NCBI GenBank assembly: GCA_002413665.1
Contig: DHXK01000297.1
Span: forward strand, 6,398 to 14,428
Length of the DNA stretch: 8,031 nucleotides
Direction of reading: 5' to 3'
From: Legionellales bacterium UBA5158
Lineage (GTDB): Bacteria; Pseudomonadota; Gammaproteobacteria; DSM-16500
Positions 1 to 5,561 of this stretch are shown in pieces. Position 1 is the first letter of the stretch, and each line of letters starts with the position of its first letter. The translations under genes and the position numbers were made by a program. The notes below the pieces were generated by a model. That model was not told where the DNA came from. It searched no databases and saw only the letters and a list, made by a program, of their open reading frames with translations.

Positions 1-1
1 G

Positions 2-163
2 CTATTAGATGCAACATCTGATCAACAAAGTACGTCTGCGAGCGTTCGCTTTACAGGCATGCTACGCGAGGATCATGATCCAGATCTTACCCCTTTAAAT
101 GAAATCTGGCATTTTCGAAAAGATAATTTAAAATGGATGATAGTTGGCATACAACAAAACTAA
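2..163 (+). CDS. Tim44-like domain protein, C-terminal end (partial)
   Basis: This is the last 53 codons of a gene that begins left of the window, ending at TAA 161-163. The frame is open from base 2. The visible end contains VRFTGMLRED, then NEIWHFRKDN, then W-x-IVGIQQN at the C-terminus. That pattern is characteristic of bacterial Tim44-like domains, where a two-part beta-sheet ends in a Trp followed by a GIQQ-type tail. Bacterial members are usually about 200-300 residues, with an N-terminal membrane segment and this C-terminal domain. They are related to the membrane-binding domain of mitochondrial Tim44 and MRPL45, and their role in bacteria is poorly defined. The next possible gene on the same strand starts 33 bases later. 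The family call rests on the tail only; the N-terminal half cannot be seen. Confidence 0.75.
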   Translation, partial: LLDATSDQQSTSASVRFTGMLREDHDPDLTPLNEIWHFRKDNLKWMIVGIQQN

Positions 164-177
164 ATTTAATCAGCAGT

Positions 178-195
178 AAACGCAAGGAAGCGTTT
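178..195 (+). other. Short hairpin with a Shine-Dalgarno-like loop
   Basis: AAACGC (178-183) pairs perfectly with GCGTTT (190-195) around a six-base loop, AAGGAA (184-189). The loop is itself a good ribosome-binding sequence lying seven bases before ATG 197. The hairpin could be a weak terminator after the Tim44-like gene, since one further T follows the stem, but there is no proper T-tract. It could instead present or hide the ribosome-binding site of the small ORF at 197. The stem is only six pairs, so chance is possible. Confidence 0.4.
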
Positions 196-196
196 T

Positions 197-358
197 ATGC
201 CCATTGCAAAAACATTGTATCTACAAGAACTCCAGCCTGAAAAAAATCAATTCGCTTTGCTCGCCTCACAAATAGAAGTGTTGTTACTGAAAGCCAACAA
301 TAGAGTAGCATCCTCAAGCATTTACGGAGATCTTAATGAATCCACTTACATTACATGA
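197..358 (+). CDS. Possible small protein, 53 residues, unrecognised
   Basis: An ATG at 197 preceded by AAGGAAG (184-190, spacing six) opens a 53-codon frame ending at TGA 356-358. The product starts MPIAKTLYLQELQPEKNQ and is amphipathic in the middle (ASQIEVLLLKANN). It has no signal peptide, membrane segment or cysteine. Its last 23 bases overlap the start of the DUF1622 gene, which would allow translational coupling. I do not recognise the sequence. It may be a real small gene or a chance ORF behind an AG-rich leader. The ribosome-binding site supports it; the hairpin around that site and the short length argue for caution. Confidence 0.4.
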   Translation: MPIAKTLYLQELQPEKNQFALLASQIEVLLLKANNRVASSSIYGDLNESTYIT

Positions 359-677
359 CGTATCATTAATTATTCAGCACACCATTTCATTCTTAGGAAT
401 GTTAATTATTTTATCTGGCATTCTACGGGCTTTATTTCAATATATGCGCTATCTAGCCACCTCAGATCTAACACTGACTATTAACAACATTCGCCTGAAC
501 CTGGGACGTGTTTTAATTCTGGGTTTAGAATTTATTGTCGCTGCAGATCTTATTGGAACGACAACAGCTCCTGATTATTATTCAGTGGGCATAGTAGCGT
601 GCATTGTTGCTATTCGAACGTTATTGAGCTTTACGCTGAATAAAGAATTGATGACTCTTAGCAAAGAACAGTCATAA
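336..677 (+). CDS. DUF1622 family inner-membrane protein
   Basis: The product is 113 residues, a usual size for DUF1622 proteins. It has a first hydrophobic helix at about 11-33, followed by a basic stretch with RALFQYMR (31-38). A second helix at about 57-75 carries LGLEF (62-66) and AADL (69-72), and a third at about 83-100 ends in IRTLLSF (93-99) and then E104. The combination of Arg after helix one, a Gly-Leu-Glu and an Ala-Asp in helix two, and Ile-Arg-Thr-x-Leu-Ser in helix three matches the family as I know it. Function is unknown for the family; a small integral membrane protein is all that can be said. The start is ATG 336 with GGAG (326-329) six bases upstream. The possible 53-residue ORF overlaps its first 23 bases. 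No clear terminator hairpin follows the stop. Confidence 0.85.
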   Translation: MNPLTLHDVSLIIQHTISFLGMLIILSGILRALFQYMRYLATSDLTLTINNIRLNLGRVLILGLEFIVAADLIGTTTAPDYYSVGIVACIVAIRTLLSFTLNKELMTLSKEQS

Positions 678-679
678 GA

Positions 680-1244
680 TTTTCTTAATGTCTTTTCTTG
701 ATAGGTTATTAGACTGGATGCGCTCATTTGCGAATTTACTTTTGAACTAACTGCTTCTGAAGCAAGCAAAGGGACGACACTTGCGGACTGCAAATTTATA
801 CCAACCATACTTACAATAGCCGCCGTAGATTGCTTTTGAGATGTAAACTTTTCTCTTTCCGCCTTACTCATACAATTGAGTCTTGAATATACCATCGCTT
901 AATACTAATACTGGTTTTTGTTTTGAAATTGCTTGAGCATCGCGCTGCAAAAATGGATTTTGCTGTCCTTGAATAAGAGCCCATTTATCTAACTACCCAG
1001 GACCATAATTTCTTTTAACAAGAGGTGCTGCCCCTTTTTCTTTTTGAGCTACAATTTCTGGATGTGGTATTTTTTCAAGTATATGCCAAGGAATCATGAT
1101 AAGAATACTCATAACTATTTGATCTAAAAAGTATAGGTGAGATTCTTCTAAAATCAATTCATGCTGATGTTTTAGGCTCTTAAAATAGCTCAAAGAATTT
1201 GTGATAAACAATTTCAAATTAAAATTTGTCGTCTTAATTTTCAA
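680..1244 (-). pseudogene. Decayed gene of unknown function (nonsense codon plus frameshift)
   Basis: Two minus-strand frames look like pieces of one protein. The first runs from 1244 to a TAG at 993-995, the last residues being LVKRNYGPG. Past the TAG the same frame stays open with plausible sequence (LDKWALIQGQQNPFLQRD, then KQKPVLVLSDG) until TAA 864-866. Coding-like sequence then continues in another frame from about 895 (SRLNCMSKAEREKF, TAAIVSMVGINLQ, SEAVSSKVNSQMSASS) to about 680, where it runs into the end of the DUF1622 gene. TAG could be a mutated CAG (Gln), and the frame change must fall within 866-898. At the 5' side only a TTG immediately after a TGA is available at 1244, so the original start may also be lost. 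I do not recognise the family. The alternatives are two unrelated chance ORFs or a sequencing error. True extent is uncertain. Confidence 0.5.
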
Positions 1245-1344
1245 TCATCTATGTGCTATAAAACAGTGGCTTAGCTGCTTCTTATATCATAAGTAGAGAG
1301 TCAGCACTGACCACTTCAAAAGCAATTTTACATCCATGTGCTAT
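1236..1344. repeat. Diverged direct repeat of 21-24 bp, two copies
   Basis: CATCTATGTGCTAT at 1246-1259 recurs as CATCCATGTGCTAT at 1331-1344, with 13 of 14 bases identical. The similarity extends leftwards with a three-base indel: AATTTTCAAT precedes the first copy (from 1236) and AATTTTA the second (from 1324). The cores are 85 bp apart, close to eight helical turns. They bracket most of the non-coding region before the 556-residue gene. They could be paired operator sites or the ends of an old small duplication; a chance match of this length in such a short space is unlikely but not excluded. Confidence 0.5.
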
Positions 1345-1387
1345 TCTTAAATATGCGTATTACATTCTATTTAATAGGATTATAAAC
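1245..1387 (+). promoter_or_regulatory. Leader region of the 556-residue gene
   Basis: No gene is seen in these 143 bases. Besides the direct repeat they hold two short inverted repeats: CTTAT-ATC-ATAAG (1281-1293) and GTCAG-CA-CTGAC (1300-1311). AGTGG (1265-1269) could also pair with CCACT (1311-1315) to enclose both. A weak sigma-70-like pair, TTTACA (1327-1332) and TAAATA (1348-1353), is possible, but the spacing of 15 is short and the -10 is poor. A ribosome-binding site, AGGA (1376-1379), lies eight bases before GTG 1388. The promoter itself is not securely located. Confidence 0.35.
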
Positions 1388-3058
1388 GTGAGCAATAGCC
1401 AAAGCATTTTACCTCAAGCACCTAATGCAAAACCTACGGCTGGTATTGAATTAGAACTGCATCAAATATTTATAGCTTTCTTGTCTAAAAAATCTAGCGC
1501 TGAACAAGAACAGTCTGGCGAAATAAATTATGAGTATAAACGCGAGCCTGGCGCTGCAAATGTATTCCATCTTAAAGGCGTTACTTGCACTACAGATGTC
1601 ACGACCGAAGGTATCACTTCCAATAAAGCACTTAGGGATGACTCAAAGTTAAAAACATCTAATGGGGAACTTGTTAATATAGGATTTGCAGACAAAAATT
1701 TTTCATTGAGCAATTCACGATTAGCAAATATCTTCGAATTCAGCACTGATCCCCTTAGCTCTCCAGAGGAGATAGATCTAGCTGTTAAGAGAATTGGAAT
1801 TATCGAACAAAGTTTAGCTGAATACATTTCTGTAAAAGTAAATGAAGGTATTGATTTAATTAATTTTGCAACTTGGGCTGAAGATTTTAACAAGACACAT
1901 ATAGCTGAACCTGACCTTCAGATTAGCTTAGATTTAGACGGCAAAGAAATGTATATCATAGCAAAACCATCAAAAGACGCTCTCCCAAAAAAAATTCCCG
2001 ACATGCAACAAACCGCAGAGCTTCTTCATTATCCTCAGTTTAATTTTTCAGCATCCCTCGAAACAATGGCGGCTAACAAACTTGAGAATATCCTTAGTCA
2101 AGAAATTACTACAAGCGTAGCAAATAAGTCTCTCCCAAAAATAATAAGTGCTGAAAATGAGCTTAAGCTATTAGCTACTCTCGTTGCTAAAGATCCATCT
2201 TATGCTGACATGGTTCCGTTAAAAGAGGCTAATTTACAAAAAGCAAAAGCTCCAGTTGACAGGTTAGCTCAACAACAACAAATACTTCAATCTTCAGGTG
2301 AGGCTTCTAAAAAAACATTAGATGTTATCCATCAACATGTAGATAAACATAACGAGGCCTCACCTAAATTAAAAAAGCTTCAAGGGTTTCTTTTTATTTT
2401 AAGTAACTACGTGACAACTGAAACAGCAAAATGGCCACAACTTGATAGCACCCCTAAAAATAAATATCTTTTTTTCGTTAAGCACAGCGTCTCGGATATT
2501 TTGAAACATTGCTTGTCAGAAAGAGACCAAACTTTATTAAAAGATTTAATCAATAAGCCAGAAGCTCAGGATGCTATTATTACTGAACTGGCTGGAGGAA
2601 AACAAAATCTAAATAAAATAATGTATTCTTATGATTCTGCAAATTCCGAAAAAATAGATGTATCTGTTCGTGATTTCTTAATGAGCTCACTCGGCTGGAA
2701 AGAAGAAAATGAAAAGGTATGTGATAAATTACCTACGGCAGGAAAAATACTTCCTCCACTTGAACCGGAAGGTTTACGCAGTAAAAGCCAACTATCAAGA
2801 ATCGTATTGGAACTTCGTTGGCCAGGTGAAGATGTGACTATCAGCAAAGCAAATGATTTGATGCAAGCAACTTTGAATATTGCACAAAAGGAGTTTAGCG
2901 CTACCACTCGCTTAGATCGTTGGAATAACCCGGAAAGTGGACGCAGCTTTGTTCAACCTGTAAGAGTTGCGATTAAAGAAAGTGTTGCTATAAAAGAACC
3001 TAAACCTGTGGTTATTGATGTCGATGCTATTCAATCTCATAGACCAAGTGGCAGATAA
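1388..3058 (+). CDS. Unknown 556-residue cytoplasmic-type protein with GCS/amidoligase-like motifs
   Basis: The start is GTG with AGGA eight bases upstream; the first in-frame ATG is not until codon 188, so GTG is clearly preferred. There is no signal peptide or membrane segment. I do not recognise a named family. Four short elements are spaced as in the glutamate-cysteine-ligase/COOH-NH2 ligase fold. These are AGIELELHQ at 18-26 (compare the first-strand G-x-E-x-E), FEFSTDPLSSPEE at 116-128 (compare E-x-x-T-x-P), PQFNFSASLE at 216-225 (compare the H/Q-x-N/T-x-x-x strand), and IVLELRWPGE at 472-481 (compare the late v-E-x-R strand). A polar helical region (about 270-350) contains a run of Gln. 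The C-terminal tail is basic and proline-containing, with VAIKE repeated twice. It could be a secreted effector, an amide-bond-forming enzyme or a toxin. Fold assignment is inference; no export signal is evident. Confidence 0.8.
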   Translation: MSNSQSILPQAPNAKPTAGIELELHQIFIAFLSKKSSAEQEQSGEINYEYKREPGAANVFHLKGVTCTTDVTTEGITSNKALRDDSKLKTSNGELVNIGFADKNFSLSNSRLANIFEFSTDPLSSPEEIDLAVKRIGIIEQSLAEYISVKVNEGIDLINFATWAEDFNKTHIAEPDLQISLDLDGKEMYIIAKPSKDALPKKIPDMQQTAELLHYPQFNFSASLETMAANKLENILSQEITTSVANKSLPKIISAENELKLLATLVAKDPSYADMVPLKEANLQKAKAPVDRLAQQQQILQSSGEASKKTLDVIHQHVDKHNEASPKLKKLQGFLFILSNYVTTETAKWPQLDSTPKNKYLFFVKHSVSDILKHCLSERDQTLLKDLINKPEAQDAIITELAGGKQNLNKIMYSYDSANSEKIDVSVRDFLMSSLGWKEENEKVCDKLPTAGKILPPLEPEGLRSKSQLSRIVLELRWPGEDVTISKANDLMQATLNIAQKEFSATTRLDRWNNPESGRSFVQPVRVAIKESVAIKEPKPVVIDVDAIQSHRPSGR

Positions 3059-3060
3059 AA

Positions 3061-3492
3061 CTACTTACTTTGGTCCGAAATATACTTTATCGTCTCAAGC
3101 AACTGCTCATCACTACATTCGAAACAACCACCACGTGCAGGCATAGCCCCTGCTCCGTTTATCGTAATCTTCAACAATGCATCCAGACCTAACTGTCGCT
3201 TGGCTTTCCATGCTGCTTTATCGCCTATATGAGGCGCTTTAATATCAATTAAAGGTTCTGCGGCATGACAAGAAGCACAAAATTCTTTAAAGATTTTTTT
3301 ACCTGCATAAACATCATCCTTAAGCTGCTGCACAAAAATTGCGGGGTAATGGAAAGTTTCAATTAATTGCACCGATTCGTCAGTGGATATCAGATGTGAA
3401 TTCGAGTGTTTATAAAATGAAAAAACGAATCCTAATAATCCACTGACTAGCAATATGACAAGAACAAAAATATGTTTAAGTTGTGGACGCAT
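3061..3492 (-). CDS. Membrane-anchored monoheme cytochrome c, cytochrome c5 family
   Basis: The product is 143 residues. Residues 8-27 form an uncleaved-looking hydrophobic anchor, followed by a linker (about 28-60) and a class I cytochrome c domain. The heme-binding site is CASCH (72-76), with H76 as proximal ligand, and M117 in GAMPARGG is the likely distal ligand. The Cys pair C123/C126 in GGCFECSDEQL is the hallmark of cytochrome c5-like proteins, where it forms a disulfide near the C-terminus. It would act on the periplasmic face, most plausibly handing electrons to the aa3 oxidase; that role is inferred from context. The ATG lies inside the preceding tlpA-like gene (17-base overlap) with only a weak GAAG site, so translation is probably coupled. 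The stop lies two bases from the stop of the convergent 556-residue gene. Confidence 0.9.
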   Translation of the reverse strand: MRPQLKHIFVLVILLVSGLLGFVFSFYKHSNSHLISTDESVQLIETFHYPAIFVQQLKDDVYAGKKIFKEFCASCHAAEPLIDIKAPHIGDKAAWKAKRQLGLDALLKITINGAGAMPARGGCFECSDEQLLETIKYISDQSK

Positions 3493-3970
3493 GCGTTACT
3501 TCAGCTTGCAATAACTTTAGCGTATCTATTAACTCTTTTTTAGTAATAGTACCCATAATTTTTTTCGCAACATTTCCTTTGGGGTTAATAATAAAAGTTA
3601 TTGGTAAAACATCTAAGCCACCCAACATAAATTGGCGACCTGGATCTTCTTTTAAGATTGGAAATGCTATGCCGACTTTTTCTATATCCGCTGTTAATTC
3701 GCTACCCGCTAGTTGATCGTAGTTCACACCATAAATAACCACATTTTTATCTAAATTATCTTTATAAAAAGAATTCAATTCTGGAATCTCTTCCCGGCAA
3801 CTATCACACCAAGATGCCCAGTAATTAATGATCAACCATTTGTTCTGCAAATTTTTAAACCGTACAGCAGTTCCTTGTGCATTATGAAAAACAGGTTCCG
3901 CTTGTGAAACGCAAGCCCAGCCTAATCCCATTATGATTAAAAAAGATAAACATATTTTTACGAGCTTCAT
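3476..3970 (-). CDS. Periplasmic TlpA/DsbE-like thioredoxin
   Basis: The product is 164 residues with a signal peptide: basic KLVK, a hydrophobic stretch to about 19, and a probable cleavage after SQA (24). The thioredoxin fold follows. The active site is WASWCDSC (51-58) with catalytic C55 and C58, and the cis-proline is P123 in VLPITFIINPKG. Family members reduce disulfides in periplasmic proteins; in Bradyrhizobium TlpA reduces the copper-site cysteines of ScoI and CoxB, and CcmG/DsbE reduces apocytochrome c. Position between a Sco gene and a cytochrome c gene fits either job. TAGGA about eight bases before ATG 3970 is a good ribosome-binding site, ten bases after the Sco stop. C20 could suggest lipidation, but GWAC is a poor lipobox. 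The product is secure; the exact client is not. Confidence 0.88.
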   Translation of the reverse strand: MKLVKICLSFLIIMGLGWACVSQAEPVFHNAQGTAVRFKNLQNKWLIINYWASWCDSCREEIPELNSFYKDNLDKNVVIYGVNYDQLAGSELTADIEKVGIAFPILKEDPGRQFMLGGLDVLPITFIINPKGNVAKKIMGTITKKELIDTLKLLQAEVTHASTT

Positions 3971-3980
3971 TTTATTTTTC

Positions 3981-4643
3981 CTACAGTGTGGTGGAGGTTA
4001 AAATTAACTTATAATCACTTACCATTTGATCTGCTACGTGAGGATAAGATAAGAAGGCTTGTAATTTAGCTTGCGGATTAAATAACATGATTTCCGCGCT
4101 ATGATTGATAGTGTAATGATCTTTGCCTTGATCGGTTTGCATTTTTGCAGACACGATATGTAATTGTTTTTTTAGCGCTTCAATTTGCGCTTCATCTCCT
4201 CTTGCTCCAATAAAGTGAGGGTTAAATGCAGAGACATACTCGTTGATGCGCTCTACAGTATCGCGCTCTGGATCGACAGAAACTAATACTATGTTTGGCA
4301 TTTGATTAGAAGGAAGCTCTTTTTCTAATGTTTTATACATCTTATTTAATTCAGCAAGTGTCGTAGGGCATACCATTCCACAATTGGTAAAACCAAAAAA
4401 CATCATGGTCCAATGACCCTCTAGATTTGATTTTTTGTAAGCTATACCATGGTTATCTGTTAATTGAAATCCACTAATTTCTTGAGCCTGAGGAAGATAC
4501 ACGCCATCTATTTTTACCTGCTTCATCGGTACGCTTTTTTGTTGCTTAACAATTATCCCAAAATATAATGCAATGACTGTTATTGTCATAAATAATAAAA
4601 AAAGAATGCCAATTAATTTTTTATGGCTTTTAGTATTTGTCAT
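3981..4643 (-). CDS. SCO1/SenC family copper chaperone for the CuA site
   Basis: The product is 220 residues with an N-terminal membrane anchor (about 9-32) and a periplasmic thioredoxin-like domain. The copper-binding CxxxC is C88-G-M-V-C92 in FGFTNCGMVCPTTL, and the third ligand is H181 in YTINHSAEI. SVDPERDT (122-129) is a further conserved family stretch. Sco proteins bring copper to, or keep reduced, the CuA cysteines of oxidase subunit II. The usual family wording at the site is TYCPDVCP; TNCGMVCP is a mild variant that keeps both ligands. GAGG (4650-4653) lies six bases before ATG 4643, and the gene begins 12 bases after the ctaB stop. It is followed after ten bases by the tlpA-like gene. 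Confidence 0.93.
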   Translation of the reverse strand: MTNTKSHKKLIGILFLLFMTITVIALYFGIIVKQQKSVPMKQVKIDGVYLPQAQEISGFQLTDNHGIAYKKSNLEGHWTMMFFGFTNCGMVCPTTLAELNKMYKTLEKELPSNQMPNIVLVSVDPERDTVERINEYVSAFNPHFIGARGDEAQIEALKKQLHIVSAKMQTDQGKDHYTINHSAEIMLFNPQAKLQAFLSYPHVADQMVSDYKLILTSTTL

Positions 4644-4655
4644 ATATAACCTCGT

Positions 4656-5561
4656 TTACGAATTTAAATAATAGTAATGATCGAACAATAACAATAAAAA
4701 TAAAATACCTAAATAAGTGATGGAATAACGAAATGTTGCAATAGCGTATTCTCGTTTATCTGAACAAAAAAGTCGGATGGCATAAAAAAGAAATATCAGA
4801 TTGGCCACGGTGACACCCACAAAATAGATGAGCCCTGACATCTGTATAACATAAGGTAATGTCGTGACACACATAAGTAAAATGGTATAAAGCAAAATAT
4901 TTAATTTGGTATATGGCACACCATGCGTGTGCGGCAACATGGGAATATTTGCTTTTGCATAATCTTCCAAACGATAAATCGCTAGCGCCCAAAAATGCGG
5001 TGGAGTCCAAACATAAATAATAAGCACTAACAGTAACGCCTGAGCACTCACAACACCTGTGACCGCGGTCCATCCCAACAAAGGTGGGGCGGCTCCTGCA
5101 ATCCCGCCTATCACAATATTTTGCGGGGTTGCATGCTTTAAATATAGGGTATAAACCGCTGCATAACCGATTAAAGATAAAAATGTTAAACCGGCAGTCA
5201 TGGGGTTAATTAAAACTAACAAAATAAGTAATCCTAGGGTCCCTATCACCGTCGAGAAAATAATACTATTGCGTGTAGATATTTTTCCTTGGGCTATAGG
5301 TCGATGCTGTGTTCGTCGCATCAACTTATCTATGTGTTGATCAGCAACATGATTTAATGCTGCTGCAGCACTTGCAACTAAGGCAATGCCTAAATTTCCA
5401 AAAAATAATGTGAACAATGGAATAGCTCTATCAGACGCTAGACACATACCTACTATAGAGGTCAATATCATCAGCATAACAACTCTGGGTTTGCAGAGTG
5501 TCCAATAGTCACTCATCGCTGCTATCAATGGGTTTCCCGCTTTTATTATTGTTGTATTCAT
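4656..5561 (-). CDS. ctaB: Protoheme IX farnesyltransferase (heme O synthase)
   Basis: The enzyme attaches a farnesyl group to heme B to give heme O, the substrate of CtaA, in the inner membrane. With the chosen start the protein is 301 residues, normal for CtaB/CyoE. The UbiA-family prenyl-diphosphate motif is N70-x3-D74-x3-D78 in NHVADQHIDKLMRRT, followed by HRP (86-88). Later landmarks are TPQNIVIGGIAGAAPPLLGW and YRLEDYAKANIPMLP. About nine hydrophobic helices are visible. The start is ATG 5561, whose ATGA overlaps the ctaA stop and suggests translational coupling. A longer frame from GTG 5600 adds 13 residues inside ctaA and lacks support. No strong ribosome-binding site precedes the ATG. 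The name ctaB is preferred over cyoE because the neighbours are aa3 oxidase genes. Confidence 0.95.
   Translation of the reverse strand: MNTTIIKAGNPLIAAMSDYWTLCKPRVVMLMILTSIVGMCLASDRAIPLFTLFFGNLGIALVASAAAALNHVADQHIDKLMRRTQHRPIAQGKISTRNSIIFSTVIGTLGLLILLVLINPMTAGLTFLSLIGYAAVYTLYLKHATPQNIVIGGIAGAAPPLLGWTAVTGVVSAQALLLVLIIYVWTPPHFWALAIYRLEDYAKANIPMLPHTHGVPYTKLNILLYTILLMCVTTLPYVIQMSGLIYFVGVTVANLIFLFYAIRLFCSDKREYAIATFRYSITYLGILFLLLLFDHYYYLNS

Noticed and set aside
578..677. Continuation of the frameshifted minus frame into the DUF1622 gene
   Set aside because: This part is antisense to a well-supported gene, so the remnant is taken to end near 680.
1327..1353. TTTACA / TAAATA as the promoter of the 556-residue gene
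   Set aside because: Spacing of 15 and a poor -10 hexamer; common by chance in AT-rich DNA, so it is mentioned only within the leader entry.
1341..1376. PmrA-type box (CTTAAATAT ... TTTAATAG) before the unknown gene
   Set aside because: Only loosely like the CTTAATATT half-sites known from Legionella and Coxiella effector promoters; mismatches and AT-richness make it uninformative.
1528..1893. 121-codon minus-strand ORF inside the 556-residue gene
   Set aside because: It lies wholly within a longer coding frame that has a ribosome-binding site, and its translation shows no recognisable domain.
2629..2907. 92-codon minus-strand ORF inside the 556-residue gene
   Set aside because: A shadow of the opposite strand; it falls opposite the motif-bearing LELRWPGE region of the real frame.
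3483..3716. 77-codon plus-strand ORF opposite the TlpA-like gene
   Set aside because: The minus frame carries an intact thioredoxin with active site and cis-proline, so this is antisense shadow.
4756..5073. 105-codon minus-strand ORF within ctaB in another frame
   Set aside because: Rich in Cys, His and Tyr as expected of an out-of-frame reading of a membrane protein; the ctaB frame contains all family motifs.
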